IMG/VR virus record: IMGVR_UViG_3300037852_000168 | Span: 1-38,934 of that record | Length of the DNA: 38,934 nucleotides | DNA from: a virus | Direction: 5' to 3' (one strand) | Shown: positions 21,762-27,881 of the stretch, in pieces | Layout: the number at the start of each line of letters is the position of its first letter | Numbering within the stretch: position 1 is the first letter of the stretch | Made by a program: the position numbers and the translations under genes | Notes under the pieces: generated by a model | What the model was told of the DNA's origin: nothing | What the model saw: the letters and a program-made list of their open reading frames with translations, nothing else | Databases searched by the model: none

Positions 21762-22256
21762 ATGCAATACCTTTACGGACACAACAGCCTAGAAACCGCC
21801 TACATCGTGGAAGATTACCCATGGGGCTTTAGATTACGCACCAAAATGCGCTATTGGATAGAAAGCAAAAAAGGCCAAGGCCAGCGCATTGTAAGTCAAA
21901 GCATGAATCCAAAAACTGGCCTATGGTGCGCTCCCAAAAAAAGCACCTATCATTCGATTGCCATCTTGTATCTAGACGAATTTAAACACGTCCATTGGGA
22001 GGCCCTGAGCCTATATAGCAGCGCAAAAGATATAGAAAGCTTTAAGGACACACACTTTGAAGAGCTTGACGACTTTCAAACGCAATATCTTAAAGAGATT
22101 ATGGCCTACGAAAAAGTTATGCGAAACGTGACCTGTACTTGTGAAATTGTTCAGCCGGGCGCAAAAGATAGAGAAGAGAGACAAAAAGAACAGGCCCAAA
22201 CATTCGAAAACATTAAACGCGCCATCTCTTTTGAGATGAGCAAAATACCATTTTAA
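21762..22256 (+). CDS. Conserved phage protein of unknown function, 164 aa
   Basis: The N-terminal half (about 10-90) is aromatic and basic: YIVEDYPWGFRLRTKMRYWIESK, VSQSMNPKTGLWCAPKKSTY. This pattern is familiar from a widespread uncharacterised phage family. The C-terminal half is helical and charged with a CTC motif near residue 125. The leader AAAACTTAGAGAGAACACA closely resembles that of the previous gene. No catalytic motif is recognised. Confidence 0.75.
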   Translation: MQYLYGHNSLETAYIVEDYPWGFRLRTKMRYWIESKKGQGQRIVSQSMNPKTGLWCAPKKSTYHSIAILYLDEFKHVHWEALSLYSSAKDIESFKDTHFEELDDFQTQYLKEIMAYEKVMRNVTCTCEIVQPGAKDREERQKEQAQTFENIKRAISFEMSKIPF

Positions 22257-22270
22257 GAGGACACAACACC

Positions 22271-22534
22271 ATGAAAGGAAGCCAAATAAGAAGACTATTC
22301 AACAGAAAGAAAATGGAATTCGTTACAGATAATACGTGTGGCATAGAATACGATACCTGTAAAACTCCATACGGATATTACCAATGGCAATTTGACGGGA
22401 ATGTATGGGAGGATGAAAAAGAATCGGATGATGTTGTAGCAACATTTAAGCGTGTTTTAGGTCCTATTTGGACTGTGGAAAAATGGTTTCACAACTTGAA
22501 AGAATTAAGGGAGCATATAAAAGAAAATGAGTAA
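22271..22534 (+). CDS. Hypothetical protein, 87 aa
   Basis: The 87-residue protein has a basic N-terminus (RRLFNRKK), aromatic-rich middle (YGYYQWQFDGNVWEDE) and an acidic helical C-terminus. The ribosome-binding site AAGAGGACA is repeated from the upstream genes. Its last bases overlap the next gene's start. No family is recognised. Confidence 0.6.
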   Translation: MKGSQIRRLFNRKKMEFVTDNTCGIEYDTCKTPYGYYQWQFDGNVWEDEKESDDVVATFKRVLGPIWTVEKWFHNLKELREHIKENE

Positions 22535-22757
22535 GAAAATACAATCCTTTCAACTTGACAAGCTTGAACACTTGACAAAGTTTACGAATAACACAGATTA
22601 CATGTGCTGGATTAACGCGAAACCCATTCCTCCAAAAAGGAAATTGCAAAAGATTTGTCGGGTAGGTCCGGGAGAGTGGAAACTTTTTGAATGGGACGCA
22701 CACACGACATGGAATTTGTCATCGATAGCAATCACATTTGAATCAGTACTTGAATAG
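22527..22757 (+). CDS. Hypothetical protein, 76 aa
   Basis: The 76-residue protein is rich in Trp and Lys (MCWINAKPIPPKRKLQKICRV, WKLFEWDAHTTWNLSS). It overlaps the previous gene by 8 bp. No membrane segment or known motif is visible. Confidence 0.6.
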   Translation: MSKKIQSFQLDKLEHLTKFTNNTDYMCWINAKPIPPKRKLQKICRVGPGEWKLFEWDAHTTWNLSSIAITFESVLE

Positions 22758-22768
22758 ATAGAGGAAAC

Positions 22769-23032
22769 ATGAAATTTTCATTAGATCACATGAAAGAAGA
22801 AAAAGAAGTTTTAAGCGCTTCCTTTACACCGCAACAAATCAAGAAATTCAGAGCAACATGTGCTTTGATTGATGAATGCACAGAAGAGCACGCCGCCTTA
22901 ATCCTTAATGAAATATTGATGTGTCATAGTATTATGGCATTCAACCCTAACCATAACTGCTTACGCGATGTGGAATCGGTGTGTATGAACGGAAAGTCTA
23001 TTCAATTGAATTTACAGAAATGGGAAACATGA
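22769..23032 (+). CDS. Hypothetical protein, 87 aa
   Basis: The 87-residue, helical protein contains QQIKKFRATCALIDECTEEHAALILNEIL, a small alpha-helical domain. AGAGGAAAC precedes the ATG. It is coupled to the next gene by ATGA. The next gene has a similar helical layout, so a small family of regulators is possible but not shown. Confidence 0.6.
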   Translation: MKFSLDHMKEEKEVLSASFTPQQIKKFRATCALIDECTEEHAALILNEILMCHSIMAFNPNHNCLRDVESVCMNGKSIQLNLQKWET

Positions 23033-23238
23033 CAAACGACAAAAAAAGGCTAAATCTGCTATTACCTAGCACCCTACTCAAGATGCATGCGAAAGTATGC
23101 ATCGATTTAGGCATTAGTCAAACGCAAGCATTCACGCAATATTTGCTGTGCGTGCAAGAACAGAATGAAAAATCAGGTGAAGATAACGCACCAATTCACA
23201 TCTGTTTTTATTTGAAAAAACAAAAGGAAACCAAATGA
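23029..23238 (+). CDS. Hypothetical protein, 69 aa
   Basis: The start is set to the ATG at 23029 (ATGA overlap), not one 48 bases upstream. The 69-residue protein has LNLLLPSTLLKMHAKVCIDLGISQTQAFTQYLL. This resembles a short ribbon-helix-helix or Arc-type layout (strand, helix, turn, helix), so a DNA-binding dimer is possible. It ends in a Lys-rich tail and is coupled to the next gene by ATGA. Confidence 0.55.
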   Translation: MTNDKKRLNLLLPSTLLKMHAKVCIDLGISQTQAFTQYLLCVQEQNEKSGEDNAPIHICFYLKKQKETK

Positions 23239-23588
23239 AAAGAGTGTCAAAGGAAAGTTTAGAATTGACAGAGGCCCTTCTCAAAAATTTACAGCAGCTA
23301 GTGGCAATCAGAGATGAAATGATGGGAGAAAACGAAACAGAAAGTGATAGCGATGAGCAAAAAATTCTTGATTCTATGAAAAAAGATTATGAAGATTGCT
23401 TTGAATGGGCGCTGAATCTTAAGGACCATGAAAAGCTTGATGTAGGAGCGTCAAAGCACCTATGGGAAGCCTTACACCCTACTTTGCCCGTGCCGCGCGT
23501 TTGTCTTGTCTCTCCCGAAAAACTCGGCTCCGGTTACACCATGCTCTTTCTCATGGATGCTTACCCTCTCTATCTAAAGAGAAATTAA
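23235..23588 (+). CDS. Hypothetical protein, 117 aa
   Basis: The 117-residue protein has an acidic helical first half (ELTEALLKNLQQLVAIRDEMMGENETES) and a more globular second half with Pro/Trp. It is the last gene of the operon, followed immediately by a terminator stem shared with the convergent RusA gene. No family is recognised. Confidence 0.6.
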   Translation: MKRVSKESLELTEALLKNLQQLVAIRDEMMGENETESDSDEQKILDSMKKDYEDCFEWALNLKDHEKLDVGASKHLWEALHPTLPVPRVCLVSPEKLGSGYTMLFLMDAYPLYLKRN

Positions 23589-23592
23589 GGCT

Positions 23593-24129
23593 CTAATAAA
23601 CAAACTCTAGTATTACATAATACTCAGAGTTTGTTTCTTGTTCATATGAAACTGTAATTCGTTCGTCATCGTCGGCGCGGCCGGGCCTAAAATCTCCCGT
23701 GATGATGGCGCAACATGTGTCAAGAATATATTTCACAGACATTGGTAAATTATCCCATCGGTCTAGTTTTCTAGGCGCAACTCGCGTTATTTTAATATGA
23801 CAAGGCAACTTAATTTCGGCTTTGTGCGGATTCAAAGCCAAGGCCACGGCGCGCTTTTGCTCTTTGTGGCGCTTATGCTTTTTCGTCCAATGCTCAAAGT
23901 TATTTGCCTCGCTTACCGTGCGAATAGGGAGCCGTAAAGTAAAGACCTCGTTTTTGCCACCTAGCATCGCGTCTGTTGCGTTATCAGGGTCCGGTGGCAT
24001 GTTGCCATGGCCGGACCCCGTTTGCGCGACTGGAGGTGCCTTACTTTGCGAAATAGAGGCATCTGCGTTTTGATTCACGATATCAAAACGGAACGCTGGT
24101 ATCTTTCGCAACACTTGCCCTGCCTCCAC
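23593..24129 (-). CDS. RusA-like Holliday junction resolvase, N-terminally extended
   Basis: Residues about 62-178 resemble RusA: FTLRLPIRTVSEANNFEHW at the start, then APRKLDRWDNLPMSVKYILDTCC and ADDDERI. The acidic residues D123/D126, D137 and D153-D155 match the usual RPDxDN...D...DD metal cluster. It would cut recombination or replication junctions before packaging. The GTG start adopted at 24129 gives about 60 extra Ser/Pro-rich residues and overlaps the upstream gene; a later start (e.g. near residue 44 or 56) is possible but has no good ribosome-binding site. The last codons form a terminator stem. Confidence 0.75.
   Translation of the reverse strand: MEAGQVLRKIPAFRFDIVNQNADASISQSKAPPVAQTGSGHGNMPPDPDNATDAMLGGKNEVFTLRLPIRTVSEANNFEHWTKKHKRHKEQKRAVALALNPHKAEIKLPCHIKITRVAPRKLDRWDNLPMSVKYILDTCCAIITGDFRPGRADDDERITVSYEQETNSEYYVILEFVY
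23601..23633. terminator. Bidirectional terminator stem between convergent operons
   Basis: CAAACTC/GAGTTTG and GTATTA/TAATAC form a 13-bp stem with small internal loops, flanked by A-rich sequence on one side and T-rich on the other. It can end both the plus operon (stop 23588) and the minus replication operon. The stem encodes the C-terminal residues of RusA on the minus strand. Confidence 0.75.
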
Positions 24130-24388
24130 TTTCCCAGCTACGACTTTCGAGGAAGCTCATGATGTCCTCACGGAGGAAATTGCTGTCCTGAGCATACGCC
24201 TTGAGGTACTTCTTCTCACCGCGACTTGTCACACCAGCCGAAATAACATCCCAAAACATGCCCCCATTCTTCATTTTCTTGCGTATGTAGGTCACTCTAT
24301 GCTTTCCTTCGATAGCCAACACTACAGCCTCAAGCGTGTATGGGTCTTCTGGATATGCCTCGTGGCTAATAAAATCAAAACCGTTCAT
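24083..24388 (-). CDS. Hypothetical protein, 101 aa
   Basis: A strong AGAGGAG site lies 7 bp before the ATG. The 101-residue protein is mixed alpha/beta with a basic middle (YIRKKMKNGGMFWDVISAGVTSRGEKKYLKAYAQD). It lies between the DnaC-like loader and RusA, so a replication or recombination accessory role is suggested by context only. Its C-terminal coding overlaps RusA by 47 bp if the GTG start of RusA is right. Confidence 0.65.
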   Translation of the reverse strand: MNGFDFISHEAYPEDPYTLEAVVLAIEGKHRVTYIRKKMKNGGMFWDVISAGVTSRGEKKYLKAYAQDSNFLREDIMSFLESRSWESGGRASVAKDTSVPF

Positions 24389-24438
24389 CGTTAAACTCCT
24401 CTTTGTTTCATGATAACCTATCTACAACCATCTGTCAA

Positions 24439-24942
24439 CTAGAATTTGCTACATCTTCGGTCAGGTCCATCCCATCGCAAACATACTCCGGAAGATACAC
24501 GACTAACAAACGGGTCTCCAAACCGTTCTCGAAGCATTTGAGAATTTAAATTTGTCGTAATTATCGTTCCACATGGCACCTTTGACTCGAATCTTCTTTC
24601 AGAAAGAAAATAAAGAAAATCCATGAAGGAATCGGATGGAGTTCGCACTCCAAGGTCATCTAGGACAAGAAGAGGAGCTTCTACCAATCTTTGCAACAAA
24701 TAACTTGTGTCCTGATATTCCTTGAACACCCTTTGCCACTCCATATTGAGTTCTACCTGATTCCACATGGCTTGACTGCGGTGTGGATGCCAAAAATGGT
24801 CATAAATGGCGCGCGCTGTAAAGCTTTTACCTCCTCCATTAGACCCAGCAATGAGGAAAAACCCGTAAGGCTTAATGACAAAGTCATTTACGGCTTGCAT
24901 AAACTCGGGTGACTTGTCATTTATTTCGTGTAATTTTGGCAT
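24439..24942 (-). CDS. DnaC-like helicase-loader ATPase, 167 aa
   Basis: Walker A GSNGGGKS is at residues 33-40 and Walker B LLVLDDLG at 91-98. A TIITTN sensor follows at about 126-131, with a candidate arginine finger R148 (SRVSSG). The protein is the size of the AAA+ core of DnaC, without the N-terminal helicase-binding domain of the 245-residue host protein. It should load the host replicative helicase at the origin with the initiator. Its ATG overlaps the initiator's stop (TAATG), so the two are translationally coupled. Confidence 0.85.
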   Translation of the reverse strand: MPKLHEINDKSPEFMQAVNDFVIKPYGFFLIAGSNGGGKSFTARAIYDHFWHPHRSQAMWNQVELNMEWQRVFKEYQDTSYLLQRLVEAPLLVLDDLGVRTPSDSFMDFLYFLSERRFESKVPCGTIITTNLNSQMLRERFGDPFVSRVSSGVCLRWDGPDRRCSKF

Positions 24943-25832
24943 TAAAACTTACCCTCACTTGCGCTAGAGATCGGTTTTCCATCAATTCCTTTTGTTCTCC
25001 TGTCTTGTGGGGCACTGCCGAATTTTTTGTTTTCGAGTGATTTATCCTTGCTCAAATCTTCTCTCGTGCGTTTTTCTACCCATCCGCCTTTCTTCATCAC
25101 AGCATAGTCACAACCATATAAAGCGATTTTTTCTTCCTTAGATCCATGTTTAGATCCCTTGTAAGCATCTAAAACATCTATCATGTGTTCTACGAACTGT
25201 TCTCCATGTTTCGACAAAAGCGATGAGTGCTGTTCTTTGGTGAGAGAAACGAATTCCCCGAAAAAGCATTTGATTTCTGAAATCGAAAAAAAAGGGGTTG
25301 GGGATATTTCTTCTTTCTTTCTTTTCTTTACCTTCTTTCTTTCTTGTTCGTGGCGATTCGGTGGCGATCCGGTGGCGATTCGGTGGCGATCTGGGTGGTT
25401 ATTTGGGTCGTCAACATGATTGTTTTTCAAATCAATATTAATATCATAAACAGAGCTGCTACATAGCTGTACGAGTGTTCCTATTGTGGTTAATCCGGTC
25501 GTCATTTCGGTGGTTGTGTCGGTGGTCAAAGTCTGGCGATGCTCGTGAGATGGTGTGGCGCTCAAGTTTTTTCTTGTACGGCAAGTTTCAATGATTTCGA
25601 TATGTTTTCTGTTTTTAAGAATGTCTTTTGCTGTTCGATATTCTGAGCGAGTCAATCCATAAGATTTGTGATCGCCCAAATGACATTGACCCATAGAAAG
25701 TCCATCTGCTCCATTCATGAACCTACGCGCTCTCTCTGCGATAATGGTAAGCAAGATGAATGCGTTAGGATGATTCCTAACAAGGAACATAGCCTCAGAC
25801 GAGGGGATGAATTTGATGAATCTTTCACACAT
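24942..25832 (-). CDS. Replication initiator-like protein (lambda O / DnaD-type layout)
   Basis: The ATG at 25832 has GGGAG 7 bp upstream; an ATG 24 bases earlier is less likely. The 296-residue protein has an N-terminal winged-helix-like DNA-binding part (about 10-100, with GLTRSEYRTAKDILKNRKHIEII), a Thr/Asn/His-rich linker (about 105-170) encoded by the iteron DNA, a KKxKKRKKEE patch, and a helical domain (about 180-240). An initiator plus a DnaC-like loader in one operon, with iterons inside the gene, mirrors lambda O-P. Initiator identity rests on layout and weak motif similarity. Confidence 0.7.
   Translation of the reverse strand: MCERFIKFIPSSEAMFLVRNHPNAFILLTIIAERARRFMNGADGLSMGQCHLGDHKSYGLTRSEYRTAKDILKNRKHIEIIETCRTRKNLSATPSHEHRQTLTTDTTTEMTTGLTTIGTLVQLCSSSVYDINIDLKNNHVDDPNNHPDRHRIATGSPPNRHEQERKKVKKRKKEEISPTPFFSISEIKCFFGEFVSLTKEQHSSLLSKHGEQFVEHMIDVLDAYKGSKHGSKEEKIALYGCDYAVMKKGGWVEKRTREDLSKDKSLENKKFGSAPQDRRTKGIDGKPISSASEGKF
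25350..25456. repeat. Iterons and AT-rich segment: putative replication origin
   Basis: Four direct copies of GTGGCGATYCG with an exact 11-bp period run from 25350 to 25393 (TGGCGAT at 25351, 25362, 25373 and 25384). An AT-rich segment follows (25421-25450) with the palindrome ATATTAATAT. Degenerate relatives (CGGTGGTTGTGT, CGGTGGTCAAAG, CTGGCGATG) lie at about 25508-25545. The array is inside the initiator gene, as in lambda. It is a good candidate for the initiator-binding and unwinding site. Confidence 0.75.
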
Positions 25833-25855
25833 GATGAATCTCCCTGTAAAAAGCA

Positions 25856-25962
25856 TTGCGCGTTTTTCCCAGGGATGCTATAACGAAAGGTACACCAGTC
25901 TTTCGGATTGCGTCCCTGCAATCACAATCGCCTCGATTGAACGTCGAGGCGATTTCTTTTTT
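25856..25962 (+). ncRNA. Candidate plus-strand small RNA opposite the replication operon (OOP-like)
   Basis: TTGCGC (25856-25861), 17 bp, and an extended -10 TGC-TATAAC (25879-25884) form a plus-strand promoter. A strong intrinsic terminator follows: AATCGCCTCGA (25926-25936), 7-base loop, TCGAGGCGATT (25944-25954), then TTTCTTTTTT. The RNA would be about 70 bases (about 25891-25962), with no plus-strand gene in it. It lies between the initiator and its upstream gene on the other strand, like lambda OOP RNA. It includes the shared 17-bp element at 25863-25879. Confidence 0.55.
25863..25879. repeat. 17-bp repeated element, copy A (TTTTTCCCAGGGATGCT)
   Basis: This copy differs at one base from the copy at 26293-26309. 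On the minus strand it lies 31 bp upstream of the initiator start; on the plus strand it forms the spacer of the candidate small-RNA promoter. An operator or 5'-UTR control site for the replication genes is equally possible. Confidence 0.75.
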
Positions 25963-25993
25963 AGCACAAAATCTCTTACATTCGCAAGCGCAT

Positions 25994-26269
25994 TCAATCA
26001 TTCAAATGCGCCCCTGCAATGTTTATGCGAAACTTTTCGTCGTTTTCAACGAAGCTTACAACGTTCAGGGACATCAACGGTGTAAGTAGATTCCTAAACA
26101 TGGTCGGGGATAACAGATAGTCTTTGCGAACGTCTTCTTTTTTTGCTTCAACGCGAAGCCTTTCATCTCGTTTTTTCCATAACTGAGCATAAAGAAGGGC
26201 AGATTTGGGACAGACCTTTAGCACTCTTATAAAATTGTTTTTGGGAGGGAATTCCTCGTAATCCTGCAT
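25994..26269 (-). CDS. Small DNA-binding-like protein upstream of the initiator, 91 aa
   Basis: AGAGGAAAT precedes the ATG. The 91-residue protein looks like a single winged-helix domain: NFIRVLKVCPKSALLYAQLWKK, a basic loop (KKEDVRKDYLLSPTMFRNLL) and a strand pair ending NVVSFVENDEKFRINI. A role as a regulator or initiation accessory is inferred from the shape and the position just before the initiator. Confidence 0.6.
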   Translation of the reverse strand: MQDYEEFPPKNNFIRVLKVCPKSALLYAQLWKKRDERLRVEAKKEDVRKDYLLSPTMFRNLLTPLMSLNVVSFVENDEKFRINIAGAHLND

Positions 26270-26286
26270 ATTTCCTCTGGAAAAGA

Positions 26287-26416
26287 TTGTGATTTTTCCC
26301 AGGAATGCTTATGGTTGTTTGCATAGCGCTTCTTTCCTAGGAGTTAGGGGCGTTTTTGGTAGTGTCCTATGTGTTCTAGTGAAGCACCTGGTTGGCGTTG
26401 GGTGCTTCACCTTTTT
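26287..26416 (+). ncRNA. Second candidate plus-strand small RNA with the same promoter module
   Basis: TTGTGA (26287-26292), the shared 17-bp element as spacer, and a weak TATGGT (26310-26315) form a promoter-like unit. A strong plus-strand terminator follows: GTGAAGCACC (26379-26388), a 12-base loop, GGTGCTTCAC (26401-26410), then CTTTTTAATATTTT. The predicted RNA is about 95 bases. No plus-strand gene lies between. The promoter's -10 is poor, so transcription is uncertain, but the terminator is excellent. Confidence 0.45.
26293..26309. repeat. 17-bp repeated element, copy B (TTTTTCCCAGGAATGCT)
   Basis: This copy differs at one base from 25863-25879. On the minus strand it lies 24 bp upstream of the start of the 91-residue gene at 26269. 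The two copies thus sit at nearly the same distance before two consecutive minus-strand genes. Confidence 0.75.
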
Positions 26417-26515
26417 AATATTTTATAATTTTATTTGCAATTGACTGACCGTATTCACTACTCTCCAGACTAAGAGTGTCACAGAGGGAGTTCAGTGAGT
26501 AAGGTTTTTTCTTTT

Positions 26516-26779
26516 TCATGTCTCTTGCGCGACTTTTTTTCTCTTTTCTTTGGCTACGACCTCACTTGCTTCCTTCTTCTTTGCCTTGATAACGTCTATC
26601 CAGTCGTAGAGCGTAATGTCTCCGTTTGTGTACTTTTCTATTTCGTAAGCAATCTTAAGGCTTGGCACGAGATCTTTTCTAAGTATGTCGTGCAACGTCG
26701 ATGTGCTAATGCCCAGCTTCTCAGCTACACCCCTTTGCTTTTTGTGATTGTAGTATATCCAGGAAGCGAATTTGTTCAT
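26516..26779 (-). CDS. Cro/CI-type helix-turn-helix repressor, 87 aa
   Basis: The ATG at 26779 has AAGGG 8 bp upstream; an upstream frame extension (to 26902) is rejected as non-coding leader. Residues 14-38 form the HTH (QRGVAEKLGISTSTLHDILRK), followed by VPSLKIAYEIEKYTNGDITLYDW, which is a typical Cro-family dimerisation layout, and a Lys/Glu-rich tail. It heads the minus-strand replication operon and faces the early plus promoter 26906-26934. It is probably the switch repressor. A palindrome at 26806-26821 lies 27 bp upstream of its start and suggests autoregulation. Confidence 0.8.
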   Translation of the reverse strand: MNKFASWIYYNHKKQRGVAEKLGISTSTLHDILRKDLVPSLKIAYEIEKYTNGDITLYDWIDVIKAKKKEASEVVAKEKRKKVAQET

Positions 26780-26805
26780 TTGATCACCCTTTTCTATGTG
26801 TTTGC

Positions 26806-26835
26806 CTGTATGAAAATACAGTATTGCGATACAGG
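26806..26835. promoter_or_regulatory. Operator-like palindromes upstream of the repressor (CTGTAT/ATACAG)
   Basis: CTGTAT-GAAA-ATACAG (26806-26821) is a perfect inverted repeat; another ATACAGG lies at 26829-26835, paired with CCTGTAT at 26805-26811. Three CTGTAT half-sites lie within 31 bp in front of the repressor gene. The neighbouring promoter contains a related ACAGTAT. They are likely binding sites for the repressor or its antagonist. Confidence 0.6.
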
Positions 26836-26905
26836 GGCAGCATACCGTTTGAGGCGCTATAAACGCAAGATAAACGAGAAAAAAACAGCTTTCTTTCAGC
26901 ATCTA

Positions 26906-26934
26906 TTGACTTGTATGTAACAGTATGGTACAAT
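26906..26934 (+). promoter_or_regulatory. Early promoter (TTGACT-N17-TACAAT) with overlapping operator
   Basis: TTGACT (26906-26911), 17 bp, TACAAT (26929-26934). The operator ATGTAACAGTATGGTA (26915-26930) overlaps the spacer and -10 and is 14/16 identical to 34913-34928. It should drive the genes from 26985 and be shut off by the repressor. Confidence 0.8.
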
Positions 26935-26984
26935 ATAGAACATAGGGGCAAGAGCCGCCAGTCAACCGTTAAGGAGAACATAGG

Positions 26985-27170
26985 ATGAAAAAGAACATCA
27001 TTGAGGAAGCGATAGCCAACATCTCTTCCACATCAGCAGCGCTAAAAAAGTACTGCAATGATCAAAACAATTACAACGCAGCAGGGTTTAATTTCTTGGA
27101 GCGTGTCGTTTGGGAGTTGTCCCTACAATTGAATGACCTGCAAGAAATTAAAGAAGAATACGGGATTTAA
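26985..27170 (+). CDS. Small helical protein, 61 aa
   Basis: AAGGAG lies 9 bp before the ATG at 26985. The 61-residue acidic protein is almost all helix (LKKYCNDQNNYNAAGFNFLERVVWELSLQLNDLQEIK). It is the first gene under the early promoter, where phages often place host-takeover or regulatory proteins. No family is recognised. Confidence 0.6.
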   Translation: MKKNIIEEAIANISSTSAALKKYCNDQNNYNAAGFNFLERVVWELSLQLNDLQEIKEEYGI

Positions 27171-27172
27171 CT

Positions 27173-27346
27173 ATGGAAATACAATTAACGCCACCAGAGT
27201 TTTCCCCGATATACTTCATACCTGAAGAAGAAACCATGGATGATCTTATGGAACTTTATTATCCAACCGATTGTCCTAGGTATCAGTCCTGTAAGTGCGG
27301 ATGCTGCATGAGCTGTGTCGGTCTCTCTGATAGAGACTTCATGTAA
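27173..27346 (+). CDS. Small cysteine-cluster protein, 57 aa
   Basis: The 57-codon frame begins 2 bp after the stop of the preceding gene. It has an acidic, Pro-rich N-terminus and a tight cluster CPRY-x-x-CKCGCCMSC near residues 38-50, a possible metal site. No clear ribosome-binding site is present, so translation is probably coupled. No family is recognised. Confidence 0.55.
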   Translation: MEIQLTPPEFSPIYFIPEEETMDDLMELYYPTDCPRYQSCKCGCCMSCVGLSDRDFM

Positions 27347-27352
27347 GATATG

Positions 27353-27386
27353 CCTAGAGAACGATTTTCACTATTTGTTCTCTAGG
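27353..27386. repeat. Perfect 10-bp inverted repeat before a promoter
   Basis: CCTAGAGAAC (27353-27362) and GTTCTCTAGG (27377-27386) form a perfect 10-bp stem with a 14-base loop, ending 3 bp before the -35 box at 27390. There is no U-tract. It is either a weak terminator for the 26985 unit or a dimeric protein-binding site controlling the next promoter. Confidence 0.65.
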
Positions 27387-27389
27387 CCC

Positions 27390-27418
27390 TTGACTCAAAA
27401 TACACGATATGATACACT
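27390..27418 (+). promoter_or_regulatory. Second early promoter (TTGACT-N17-TACACT)
   Basis: TTGACT (27390-27395), 17 bp, TACACT (27413-27418); an ACTATATAGT palindrome overlaps the -10 end. It would transcribe the 27473-29443 operon with XRE regulator, ERF and exonuclease. The -35 and spacing match those at 26906 and 34894. Confidence 0.7.
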
Positions 27419-27472
27419 ATATAGTATAGTCGGTAAGCAATCCGACAAGACATAAAACAAAGAGAGAAGCAG

Positions 27473-27613
27473 ATGAAAACAGCAAGACCAGTAAGAAGCA
27501 TAGAAGCAGAAGAAGCAAGAATTGAGGCAGAAAGAAAAGCAATTAAAGAAAGACTAGAGGAAATAAAGAGAAGGGCGGCAGCACACACGCTAGCAAACGT
27601 AACAATAGTCTAG
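27473..27613 (+). CDS. Small charged helical peptide, 46 aa
   Basis: The 46-codon frame has AGAGAGAAG upstream. Residues 9-35 are a continuous Glu/Lys/Arg/Ala helix (EAEEARIEAERKAIKERLEE). It is the first gene of the second early operon and is followed by a GC hairpin. The function is unknown. Confidence 0.5.
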   Translation: MKTARPVRSIEAEEARIEAERKAIKERLEEIKRRAAAHTLANVTIV

Positions 27614-27620
27614 AGACTAC

Positions 27621-27636
27621 GCCCCCGAAAGGGGGC
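27621..27636 (+). other. GC-rich intergenic hairpin (GCCCCC-GAAA-GGGGGC)
   Basis: A perfect 6-bp GC stem with a GAAA tetraloop lies between the small peptide gene and the XRE gene. It is almost identical to the hairpin at 21717-21733, including the flanks. There is no U-tract; a role in mRNA stability or partial polarity is likely. Confidence 0.75.
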
Positions 27637-27655
27637 AATTAAAACCAGGGGAGAT

Positions 27656-27838
27656 ATGAACGCACAAGAAATTAAACAGCTACGCATTACAATGGGCATG
27701 ACACAGCAAGAGTTCTGCCATGCTCTGGGAATAGCGCACTCAACGTTGTGCCACTGGGAAAGCGGAAGGAAAGAGCCTTCCAAGATGGCTCGCAAAATAC
27801 TTGAACAGCAGAGAGAAGCTGTAAGCCTGAGAATTTAA
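27656..27838 (+). CDS. XRE-family regulator (Cro-like), 60 aa
   Basis: The 60-residue protein is a single HTH_3 domain: QLRITMGMTQQEFCHALGIAHSTLCHWESGRKEPSKMARKIL, with the HTH at about residues 16-37. GGGGAG lies 3 bp before ATG. It is probably the Cro-like antagonist of the repressor at 26516, encoded in the opposite early operon, as in lambdoid phages. It precedes the recombination genes by 43 bp. Confidence 0.85.
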   Translation: MNAQEIKQLRITMGMTQQEFCHALGIAHSTLCHWESGRKEPSKMARKILEQQREAVSLRI

Positions 27839-27881
27839 ACGCCAAGATACTACCAAAAACGCCAAATTAAGGAAGTAAATT

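Noticed and set aside
25350-25393. CRISPR array
   Set aside because: The repeats are 11-bp tandem units with no spacers and lie inside a coding region, so they are iterons.
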